Origin: an uncultured candidate division Zixibacteria bacterium
GTDB lineage: Bacteria > Zixibacteria > MSB-5A5 > GN15 > PGXB01
Reading direction: 5' to 3'
Assembly (NCBI GenBank): GCA_937925655.1
Contig: CALAMC010000047.1
Location: 62,001 to 126,000 of the forward strand
DNA length: 64,000 nt
In this document: positions 33,865 through 41,260 of the stretch, in pieces
Layout of the letters: each line of letters opens with the position of its first letter
How positions within the stretch are numbered: the first letter of the stretch is position 1
Notes under the pieces: generated by a model
The model's database searches: none
The model's input: only the letters and a program-made list of their open reading frames with translations
Told to the model about the DNA's origin: nothing
Program-made: the position numbers and the translations under genes

Positions 33865-35139
33865 ATGGCAACACTACAAAACAAACTCGCCAAAATGATA
33901 CCGGACCTTCGCGCCGAACTGAAGGAACTGGCGGCTGCGGTCGGAGACAAAAAGATATCCGAGGTTACCGTCGCCCAAGCCTACGGCGGCATGCGCGGGG
34001 TTAAAGGCATGATCTGCGACACCTCGGTGGTGTACCCGGAAAAAGGACTCGTTATTCGCGGTATCCCGATCATGGACCTGCGGGATAAAATGCCCGAAGA
34101 AATATTCTACCTGCTGTGCACCGGTGAACTGCCCTCCAAAGCCGATACCGCTGCCCTTCAGAAAGAATTGGCCGAACGTTCCCGCGTCCCCAAATACGTT
34201 TGGGACGTCATTCACGCCATGCCGAAAGATTCGCATCCGATGGCCATGCTCAACACGGCCATCCTCGTCATGCAGAAGGAATCGGAATTTAAGAAAGCCT
34301 ATGACAAGGGCATGCCCAAGACCGATTACTGGAAGCCGACACTCGAAGACGCCTTGAACCTTCTGGCCAAAATGCCCGGTATCGCCGCCGGCGTATATCG
34401 GATTCGGTTCAAAAAAGGCAACGTTATCAGCTACAAGAAAGACCTCGATTGGGGCGCCAACTATGCCCGCATGCTCGGCATCACCGACAAAACCGGCGTC
34501 TTCACCAAACTGATTCGCCTTTATCTGACCCTGCACTGCGATCATGAAGGCGGCAACGTCAGCGCTTTCACCTGCCATACTGTCGGTTCGGCTCTATCCG
34601 ATGCCTATTATTCGGTCTCGGCCGGTTTGAACGGCTTGGCCGGCCCTCTCCACGGTCTGGCCAATCAGGAATGCCTCGCCTGGGTTCTGGAAGTCATGAA
34701 AAAATTCAAAGGCGCTCCCAGCGAAGAACAGATTGAAAAAATGGCCTGGGAAACCCTCAACGCCGGAAAAGTCATTCCCGGTTATGGTCATGCCGTCCTG
34801 CGCGTCACCGACCCGCGCTTTTCCGCCTTTTTGGCCTTCGGCAAGGAATACCTGCCCGATAGCCCGGTCTTCCAGACTGTTGCCCGCGTTTATGACGTGG
34901 TTCCGAAAGTCCTGGAAAAGCACGGCAAAGCCAAGAACCCGTGGCCAAATGTCGACGCCGGTTCCGGCGCCCTGCTGTACCATTTCGGCATGACCGAATT
35001 CCCGTACTATACGGTTCTCTTCAGCGTTTCCCGTGCGATGGGTATGCTCGCGCAGCTTATCCTTAATCGTGCCATGGGAACCCCCATCACCCGCCCGAAA
35101 TCGGTCAGTACCGCCTGGGTTAAAGAAAACATCAAGTAA
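33865..35139 (+). CDS. Citrate synthase, eukaryotic (mitochondrial) type
   Basis: 424 aa. Condenses acetyl-CoA and oxaloacetate to citrate. The three catalytic residues are present in eukaryote-style surroundings: His263 in GPLHGLANQE, His309 in VIPGYGHAVLRVTDPR and Asp364 in WPNVDAGSGALL; also 'YYTVLFSVSRAMGMLAQLI.NRAMG.PI.RPKS'. These blocks match mitochondrial citrate synthase, not the usual bacterial GltA (type II) or short type I forms. Such genes occur scattered in bacteria (e.g. FCB and Deltaproteobacteria). There is no targeting presequence. Ribosome site GTAGGAGAA precedes ATG 33865; it has its own promoter and terminator. Confidence 0.9.
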   Translation: MATLQNKLAKMIPDLRAELKELAAAVGDKKISEVTVAQAYGGMRGVKGMICDTSVVYPEKGLVIRGIPIMDLRDKMPEEIFYLLCTGELPSKADTAALQKELAERSRVPKYVWDVIHAMPKDSHPMAMLNTAILVMQKESEFKKAYDKGMPKTDYWKPTLEDALNLLAKMPGIAAGVYRIRFKKGNVISYKKDLDWGANYARMLGITDKTGVFTKLIRLYLTLHCDHEGGNVSAFTCHTVGSALSDAYYSVSAGLNGLAGPLHGLANQECLAWVLEVMKKFKGAPSEEQIEKMAWETLNAGKVIPGYGHAVLRVTDPRFSAFLAFGKEYLPDSPVFQTVARVYDVVPKVLEKHGKAKNPWPNVDAGSGALLYHFGMTEFPYYTVLFSVSRAMGMLAQLILNRAMGTPITRPKSVSTAWVKENIK

Positions 35140-35160
35140 ACAATTCTCTGACCATAAACG

Positions 35161-35190
35161 AAAACGCCCCGATTACAGTCGGGGCGTTTT
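35161..35190. terminator. Bidirectional terminator
   Basis: Perfect 12-bp stem AAAACGCCCCGA (35161-35172) / TCGGGGCGTTTT (35179-35190), loop TTACAG; T-runs on both strands. It separates the convergent citrate synthase gene and the histidine kinase gene, and its right edge overlaps the last base of the kinase stop codon. Confidence 0.92.
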
Positions 35191-37226
35191 TATTTGGACA
35201 ATGTTATCACGAATTCTGTCCCGCCTTCAGGCGGAGCCAATACTCTTATTTCTCCCCGAAATTCCTCGACCACCTGATGCACGATCGACAACCCTAATCC
35301 CGTCCCGTCCATTTTAGTCGTAAAATACGGATTGAAAATTTTCGGGCGGATTTCATCCGGAATACCGATTCCGTTATCCCGGACCGATAGCCGTATTGCA
35401 TTATCATCCGTTGTCAATTTAATGCTGATGTCCCCGTCACCCGGAGCACACGCATCGGCGGCGTTTATTATCAGATTGATCAGCGCCTGTCGAAAACGGT
35501 CGGGGGAGCCGGCCAAACGGGCGTTATTGCCGATATCGGACGATATTCTGATTTTTTTCTTCTCGATTTCGGGGCGAATGAAACCGACCGTGTCTTCAAT
35601 AAGCCGACCCAAATCGAAACTGCCCGGGGCCTTTTTCTCACCACGGGCCAATGACAAAAATCGGGTAACGATACCATTGAGGCGATCCGCTTCGGATTTG
35701 ATCCGCCGGACAAATCCCTCGAACTCGTCATTATTGTCAGTCGGCTTGAATTCGGCCAACAGACGCTGGGCGGCGATGGATATGGCGTTGAGCGGATTGC
35801 GAATTTCATGAGCCACCCCCGCCGCCAGGTCGCCAAGTTCCGATAACCTCTGTCTGCGACGACCGGATTCTTCGAGTTCCTTTATCTGCGTATAATCATA
35901 AATTATGGCTACCGCTCCGGAAATATCCCCACGATGGTTGAAAAGCGGTGCGACGTTGACCAGAAGGTTGTGGGTTCCATCCGAGCCGTGGTACTCCGTC
36001 TCGAATTTGTCCGTGGCGGTCGTTCCCGACAGACATTTTTCAAAAGGGATCAAACTGGCAAATGATTGTTCATTCCAGAATTGGCCTGGAAATCCATTAG
36101 GCGGAATTTTGAACAATTCATAAAACGCCCGGTTGGCCGTTTCCACGCTTAAATCATTTTTAACCACCACCAGCGCCGTCGTGATACTATCGAAAACCAT
36201 TTCTGTCAGAGACTGAATTTTCTGCATGGAGCGATCCAGCAACAGGCGTTTCTGCTTGCCCTGCCAGTACAACATGAATAAAACGATTACGGCGAAAATG
36301 ACAATGCTCAACACGATCATCTGGCGGTCAAACCCGGCAATAATGGCGTTGTACTTCTCCAGCGATAATCCCAGCCGAAACACCCCTTCGCCATATTCAT
36401 CGCTGTGAAACGACCGCGCCAACTCCAAAACCTCCCGGTCGCCGAATTTCAGCGTCCTCGTTAAAGCCGTATCGGACCCGAGGGCCTCCAGCAAAAAGGG
36501 ATCCTTTTCTATTTTAAGAACCGGGTCGATTTTGCGCGAAGAAAATATTATACCCTCCGGCGTCTGATAGAAAATATACTCGATGCCGATTTCACGGCCG
36601 ATATTCTGAACCAGGTAACCGATGCCGATGGTTTTTTTGGATTCCGTGAAGAACAAGGCGTCGGCGACGACCATGATAATATACTTGCCGCCGTCGATCT
36701 TTTCAAAATAGCACATCATGACTTGCCCCGGAAGATTACCATATATCGTTTCCAGATTGTCGGATTCGGACGAATCAATATGGAAAGCCTCCAGAAGGCC
36801 GAACGATTCATCCAGAATCTTGTCGGGATCGATAAACGCCCCGCGAATGCCGTAGGAAATCACGTCCAGACTGTCATTGAAAATAAATATGGCATCCACC
36901 CCGTAGCTGGCGGAAAAATCATCCAGTTCTTCGCCAGCGTAATCCAGCCCGGGCCGGACCGCCAGAAACGAAGCCATATCGCTGAATTTTTCACGAACCA
37001 GCAGATCGAAAAAGGAATTGGCCTTGATGGCATTATCGGCCGAGAGAGCCAATGCCTCGGTCAGGGCCGCACCCTGCCTTTTGAGCAATATCAAACTGTC
37101 TTCACGACTCTTTTGAATGCCCAGGCAGGTGAAAATGAACAGCATGGCCCCGATCGCGATTATGACCGGCAGGGCAATCTTAAGACTTATGCCGGGCGGA
37201 TTCCGTCTGATAGCATTATCGGCCAT
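35190..37226 (-). CDS. Membrane sensor histidine kinase with periplasmic sensor and PAS domains
   Basis: 678 aa. Membrane helix 1 (about 15-35), a long periplasmic sensor region (about 36-300, double-Cache-like), helix 2 (about 303-322, VLSIVIFAVIVLFMLYW), a PAS domain (about 340-460), HisKA with phospho-acceptor in GVAHEIRNPLNAISIAAQR, and HATPase_c with N-box 'LINLIINAADACAPG' and G-boxes 'VRDNGIGIPDEIRPKIFNPYFTTK' and 'GTGLGLSIVHQVV'. All kinase residues are intact. No response regulator lies beside it. It is downstream of, and on the same strand as, a second kinase at 37280. The signal is unknown. Confidence 0.9.
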   Translation of the reverse strand: MADNAIRRNPPGISLKIALPVIIAIGAMLFIFTCLGIQKSREDSLILLKRQGAALTEALALSADNAIKANSFFDLLVREKFSDMASFLAVRPGLDYAGEELDDFSASYGVDAIFIFNDSLDVISYGIRGAFIDPDKILDESFGLLEAFHIDSSESDNLETIYGNLPGQVMMCYFEKIDGGKYIIMVVADALFFTESKKTIGIGYLVQNIGREIGIEYIFYQTPEGIIFSSRKIDPVLKIEKDPFLLEALGSDTALTRTLKFGDREVLELARSFHSDEYGEGVFRLGLSLEKYNAIIAGFDRQMIVLSIVIFAVIVLFMLYWQGKQKRLLLDRSMQKIQSLTEMVFDSITTALVVVKNDLSVETANRAFYELFKIPPNGFPGQFWNEQSFASLIPFEKCLSGTTATDKFETEYHGSDGTHNLLVNVAPLFNHRGDISGAVAIIYDYTQIKELEESGRRRQRLSELGDLAAGVAHEIRNPLNAISIAAQRLLAEFKPTDNNDEFEGFVRRIKSEADRLNGIVTRFLSLARGEKKAPGSFDLGRLIEDTVGFIRPEIEKKKIRISSDIGNNARLAGSPDRFRQALINLIINAADACAPGDGDISIKLTTDDNAIRLSVRDNGIGIPDEIRPKIFNPYFTTKMDGTGLGLSIVHQVVEEFRGEIRVLAPPEGGTEFVITLSK

Positions 37227-37279
37227 GAGAGGATATTAGGATTTTTTGAAGAGCCGGTCAATAGTTATTGGCGAACCGT

Positions 37280-39181
37280 TTATCGAGCCGCCGCCGTGGA
37301 TTCCTTGGACATTTGCGTTTCTGCCACAGCCACATGATGTACGGGAATCACTACCGTAAATATCGACCCCGGGTCGGCCGGGCAATATGTAATCTGGCCA
37401 TGATGGTTATCCACGACATTTTTGGCGGTGATCAGCCCCAGACCGTTTCCACCGCGTTTAGTGCTGAAGCGATTGACAAACAACTGTTCGCGATATTCGG
37501 CGCCCACACCCCGCCCGTTATCGGAAACGCTTATGGCGAAGTTTTGATGGGCTTCATCAAAAACCGATTTAATAATGACCTTGCGTCCTTCGACACTATT
37601 TTCCATAGCCTCGGCCGCGTTGTACAACAAATTCACCAGGAGAAGTTGAATCTGACCGACGTCAATTTCAACCAGCGGAATATTATCGGCCAGAACCGTC
37701 TCGAATTCTATATTATCGAAACGATTCTGCGGTTTGACAAAGGCTATCAGGTTTTCGATCAATTGGTTTAAGTCTTCCTTGTTGAAATCACTGTTCTCAT
37801 CCGAAAAACGACTCAAACCTTTGGTGAATTTGGTGATATTTTCCACCGTTCCGCGCATCAAGTCGATCTTCTGTGCTACTTTGTCCTGTTCGCCTTTATT
37901 CAGAAGCATCGGCAACAGCTCCAGGTTTCCCTGCAATATGGCCAGATAATTGTTTATCTCGTGGGCGATATCGCGGGCCATTTTCCCCCGCGATGCGATC
38001 CGGTCGAGCTTGAGTACCATCTCCTGGTAGTTTTTGGATTCCGAGATATTCTTGAGAAAATATAACTTGCTCGTCGGCTTATGCCCGCCCAATACCAGCT
38101 GAGTCTGAACCATGAGCGCCGGGAAATTGCGCCCTTTGCGTTGACGGCAGATAACCTCCTGTCCCTGTGGCAAATCGCCCGAGTCAATGGCCATCGAACC
38201 TTCAGCCGGCAGTTTGATCAGGTTATCAATATTTACTCCCAGCATATCGTTCTGGTCGTACCCGAAATCCTGGGCGGCGGTCAGGTTGTATATCGTCACC
38301 CGATCGTTCATATCGGTCACGATTATGGCGTCGGGGGAATAATCGATAAGCGAAGTCATTATTGCTTCCGATTCGCGCAATGACTTGTTGGTTTGCCGCA
38401 ATTGGCGATTGGCATTCTCCAGTCGATCCCGGTTGTCGGCCAGGCTGGCTGTCATATCATTAAAAGCCCCGCATAAATAGGCCATGTCTTTTTCGGCATA
38501 CTTGGTCTTGATTTCGTACTCCTCCCCACGAGCCGTAAGCCGTAGCCCCGTGATCAATTCCCTCAATGGCTTACGGACGTTTTGATATATCAGGTTGACC
38601 ATCAAAAGCGATAACAGGGTGGACACCAAAAAAAGCAAAACCAGAACATAAACCAGATCCGTACTGCTTCGCGACGATAGCACGTTCCCGGCCGTAACAT
38701 TTAAGGCAAACGGGGCATCGGGGGCCGACGGCGATATAAAGTACGTTGTATAATTACGGTCGTCGGAAAGACCGGCCAGAATTCTGTTCGAAGCCTGGCG
38801 CGTTGAATCATAGCTATCCCTGTCACCATTATGCCGCGAGAAATTATCCTGCGGCGGTAAAGGCGGCAGAGCTTTCAACGCTCGATTAAGAGAAACCAGT
38901 TCCAGATTGGCGATGTAATCATATTTCGCCAGATATTTCGCGAGAAGCGGTTCAATGCGGGGATCATTCCTATCGCATATACCGGCGGCATCAAGGGATG
39001 CAAAAATCTCATTGGAAACCCGATTCAAGCGGTCATCCATTAACCTGAAATGCTCGGCCAGGAGACAGCGGTCATTGCCAAATAACAAAACCAGGGCCAG
39101 AGCGGCGAAAATAAAAATAACATGAATTATCATGAGAGTGGAAACACGAGCCAGTAAACTATGTGACTTCTTTTTTAGCAT
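37280..39181 (-). CDS. Membrane sensor histidine kinase with HAMP and PAS domains
   Basis: 633 aa from ATG 39181, chosen because GGGGATGGAAT precedes it; a GTG at 39211 would add ten residues. Helix 1 (about 15-35), periplasmic sensor (about 36-165), helix 2 (about 167-190, LVYVLVLLFLVSTLLSLLMV), HAMP (about 190-245, 'NVRKPLRELITGLRLTARGEEYE'), short coiled coil, PAS (about 270-380), HisKA with DIAHEINNYLAILQGNLE, HATPase with N-box 'LLVNLLYNAAEAME' and G-boxes 'VSDNGRGVG' and 'GGNGLGLITAKNVV'. Catalytically complete. 53 nt separate it from the next kinase; together they make an operon of two orphan kinases. Confidence 0.9.
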   Translation of the reverse strand: MLKKKSHSLLARVSTLMIIHVIFIFAALALVLLFGNDRCLLAEHFRLMDDRLNRVSNEIFASLDAAGICDRNDPRIEPLLAKYLAKYDYIANLELVSLNRALKALPPLPPQDNFSRHNGDRDSYDSTRQASNRILAGLSDDRNYTTYFISPSAPDAPFALNVTAGNVLSSRSSTDLVYVLVLLFLVSTLLSLLMVNLIYQNVRKPLRELITGLRLTARGEEYEIKTKYAEKDMAYLCGAFNDMTASLADNRDRLENANRQLRQTNKSLRESEAIMTSLIDYSPDAIIVTDMNDRVTIYNLTAAQDFGYDQNDMLGVNIDNLIKLPAEGSMAIDSGDLPQGQEVICRQRKGRNFPALMVQTQLVLGGHKPTSKLYFLKNISESKNYQEMVLKLDRIASRGKMARDIAHEINNYLAILQGNLELLPMLLNKGEQDKVAQKIDLMRGTVENITKFTKGLSRFSDENSDFNKEDLNQLIENLIAFVKPQNRFDNIEFETVLADNIPLVEIDVGQIQLLLVNLLYNAAEAMENSVEGRKVIIKSVFDEAHQNFAISVSDNGRGVGAEYREQLFVNRFSTKRGGNGLGLITAKNVVDNHHGQITYCPADPGSIFTVVIPVHHVAVAETQMSKESTAAAR

Positions 39182-39312
39182 TTTATTCCATCCCCAAGAA
39201 TATCGCCGCACCCTGACCTATCGCCAGAGCCGGGTTGAAAAATGGCTATCAACGGCGTTTTGTGAATTTATCGGCAACAATGAAAATTAGATTAGATCGA
39301 CTGAAAATAATA

Positions 39313-39385
39313 ATAGGGAGTGGTGGAGGGGGGATGCCCGACTCTAACGTCAGGTGGCTGATTAACAGCGCGCACCACTCCCTAT
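39313..39385 (-). ncRNA. Candidate structured RNA: 13-bp perfect stem around a 47-nt apical region
   Basis: ATAGGGAGTGGTG (39313-39325) pairs perfectly with CACCACTCCCTAT (39373-39385). The enclosed 47 nt can form further short helices (TCAG-GTGG-CTGA among them). On the minus strand it is followed by TATTATTATTTTC, a T-rich end, so minus is the likelier strand. It does not match 4.5S, 6S or tmRNA features I know. It could be the leader of the kinase operon downstream, or a small RNA. Confidence 0.45.
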
Positions 39386-39414
39386 ATCTCTAACAACTCT
39401 AAGGTCTATTGGTT

Positions 39415-39597
39415 CTAAACCCCTGTCTGTCTATGCAAGTAATATGCCCGCAAGTCAATATAATCAAAGACAATATCCCTATCCAGTTTGACAACAATTA
39501 ATTTGTTAACTTCGCAAAGTTTGCCCCGGCCCAAAAACAGAATTAATTCAAAACAATAGTGCATTATTATGCAACATTGTTGCATAACCGATAACAA
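39415..39597 (-). CDS. Possible 60-codon small protein, unrecognised
   Basis: TTG 39597 to TAG 39415; an internal ATG lies at 39585. The second half (VNKLIVVKLDRDIVFDYIDL) reads like real protein, the Cys-rich first half less so. No clear ribosome site; the frame covers the 21-bp palindrome at 39567-39587. It lies just after the trxB terminator on the same strand. Could be chance or a decayed gene. Confidence 0.2.
   Translation of the reverse strand: MLSVMQQCCIIMHYCFELILFLGRGKLCEVNKLIVVKLDRDIVFDYIDLRAYYLHRQTGV
39567..39587. promoter_or_regulatory. 21-bp palindrome, possible operator
   Basis: TTATGCAACA, one central T, TGTTGCATAA: a perfect 10-bp inverted repeat. The arrangement is that of a dimeric helix-turn-helix regulator site. 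It is downstream of the trxB terminator and upstream of the structured RNA and kinase genes. Confidence 0.45.
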
Positions 39598-39620
39598 AAA
39601 GGCCTACAAAGTAGGCCTTT
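39594..39620 (-). terminator. Intrinsic terminator of trxB
   Basis: GGCCTAC (39601-39607), loop AAA, GTAGGCC (39611-39617), with flanking A/T pairs; the minus strand continues with TTTTTG. It lies 24 nt after the trxB stop. Confidence 0.85.
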
Positions 39621-39643
39621 AAATGAAAAAGTTGCCACCATAA

Positions 39644-40573
39644 TCAATCGTGCATGGATTCGATATATTTTTCGGCCGCCATTGCCGCCGTGGTGCCGTC
39701 ACCCACCGCATTGGTTATCTGCCTGACCAACTGATGACGGACATCGCCGCAGGCGTATATGCCCTTGATCGACGTTTCCATCTTGTCATCGGTTATAATA
39801 TAACCGCTGGAATCCTTTTTAATCTCTTCACGGAATAGATTTGAATTAGGACGAAAACCGATGAAGACGAAAATGGCCCCGACTTCAAGCGTTGATTTAT
39901 CGCCTGTTTTGACATTTTTCAATGACAGGTTGCGGACTTTACTGTCGCCGTTAATCGACTCCACTACCGTGTCCCAGATGAATTCCATTTTTTCATTTTT
40001 AAAAGCCCGATCCTGTATGACTTTTTGCGCCCGAAGCTGATCGCGACGGTGAATTAAAATTACTTTGCTGCCAAATTTCGTCAGGAACATCCCCTCTTCG
40101 ACCGCCGCGTCACCCCCGCCCACAACCGCGATGACCTGGCCCCTGAAGAAATTGCCGTCACAAATGGCACAATAAGACACGCCTTTGCCCGTAAATTCCT
40201 TCTCGCCGGGAACCTTGAGCAGGGTTGGCGAACCTCCGGTCGCGACAATTACCGCCTTGGCGCGATAAATATCGCCCGACGCCGCGGCCACGATCCGGTC
40301 GTTGCCATCACAATATATCTCCCTGACTTCATCGGAGACGATTTCCAACCCGAATTTTTTGGCATGGTCGGTCATCTTCATGGCCAATTCGGCGCCGGAA
40401 ATTGTTTCGAATCCGGGATAGTCCTCCACTTCCTCGGTATTGGCAATCTGCCCGCCCGGCATATATTTTTCAACCAGGATTGTTTTCATCTTCGCGCGGG
40501 CACCATACATTCCGGCCGTAAGACCCCCCGGCCCCCCGCCGACAATTACTATATCATAATTCTTCTCCGCCAT
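39644..40573 (-). CDS. trxB: Thioredoxin-disulfide reductase
   Basis: 309 aa, normal length. FAD/NADPH enzyme that reduces thioredoxin. N-terminal FAD motif IVGGGPGGLTAGMYGAR, 'EKYMPGGQIANTEEVEDYPGF', redox-active CAIC in SYCAICDGNFF (about 136-139; CATC or CAVC is usual), NADPH motif VVGGGDAAVEEG, and the C-terminal 'GIYACGDVRH...RQITNAVGDGTTAAMAAEKYI'. All functional motifs are present. Ribosome site GGAAGCGG precedes ATG 40573. Thioredoxin itself is not in the window. It follows the corrinoid adenosyltransferase gene by 108 nt. Confidence 0.95.
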   Translation of the reverse strand: MAEKNYDIVIVGGGPGGLTAGMYGARAKMKTILVEKYMPGGQIANTEEVEDYPGFETISGAELAMKMTDHAKKFGLEIVSDEVREIYCDGNDRIVAAASGDIYRAKAVIVATGGSPTLLKVPGEKEFTGKGVSYCAICDGNFFRGQVIAVVGGGDAAVEEGMFLTKFGSKVILIHRRDQLRAQKVIQDRAFKNEKMEFIWDTVVESINGDSKVRNLSLKNVKTGDKSTLEVGAIFVFIGFRPNSNLFREEIKKDSSGYIITDDKMETSIKGIYACGDVRHQLVRQITNAVGDGTTAAMAAEKYIESMHD

Positions 40574-40681
40574 TACCGCTTCCTTTTGTGGATCAGGTTA
40601 TCCATTAAAATCATAAATTAAATGCGTCCCCAATAATACCGGTTCCGAGTATTTTTTCAAGGTTTTTTATGCCGACTGCGT

Positions 40682-41236
40682 TTAAAAATCGACACCCTTC
40701 TGGGCCAGGATACCTTTCTGGAACGGGTGCTTAATTTCCTTCATCTCCGTTACCAAATCGGCCCGGTCAATCAACCACTGTGTGGCGCCGCGACCAGTGA
40801 TGACCATATGCAGCTTCTCCGGCTTGTGTTCTACCAACTCACGCAATTCCTCGTCGGTTACCAGTCCCAGGGAAACCGCAACGTTGAGCTCGTCGAGTAT
40901 GATCAGCTGGTATCGGCCGGACAGCATTTTCTCCCGGGCCAATCGGAGCGCTGTCTTTGCGGCGGCACGGTGGTCTTCAAATGGTTTGTCGTCGTCGATT
41001 ATCCCGACAAATCCCTGCCCCATTACGTTTAATTCCACGTTCGGCTCCAGCCGTATGATGCCATCCAGCTCACCATACTTCCAGCTTCCCTTGATAAACT
41101 GCACGATACAGACTTTCCAGTCGTACCCCGCCGCTCGAACCGCCATTCCCAGCGCCGCGGTCGTCTTGCCCTTGCCGTTGCCGGTATAAACCACCAGCAG
41201 GCCTTTCTCCTTGATTTCCTTGGGTTCACTATCCAT
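40682..41236 (-). CDS. cobO: Corrinoid (cob(I)alamin) adenosyltransferase, CobA/CobO type
   Basis: 184 aa. Transfers adenosyl from ATP to the cobalt of corrinoids in B12 synthesis or salvage. N-terminal P-loop GNGKGKTTAALGMAVRAAGYDWKV, 'IVQFIKGSW.YGE', 'IILDELNVAVSLGLV' and 'VITGRGATQWLIDRADLVTEM' match the CobA/BtuR/CobO family closely. Whether it serves de novo synthesis or salvage is not shown here. It lies 24 nt after the FAD/Fe-S oxidoreductase gene and probably shares its transcript. Confidence 0.92.
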   Translation of the reverse strand: MDSEPKEIKEKGLLVVYTGNGKGKTTAALGMAVRAAGYDWKVCIVQFIKGSWKYGELDGIIRLEPNVELNVMGQGFVGIIDDDKPFEDHRAAAKTALRLAREKMLSGRYQLIILDELNVAVSLGLVTDEELRELVEHKPEKLHMVITGRGATQWLIDRADLVTEMKEIKHPFQKGILAQKGVDF

Positions 41237-41260
41237 ACATCTTCCTCTGAAAAGCCCTTA

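Noticed and set aside
33874..34578. Antisense frame (234 codons) over citrate synthase
   Set aside because: Shadow frame with no features; catalytic motifs are on the plus strand.
39313..39385. 4.5S RNA, 6S RNA or tmRNA
   Set aside because: The signal-recognition loop (GGAAGCAGCC), the 6S open bubble and the tRNA-like tmRNA ends are all missing.
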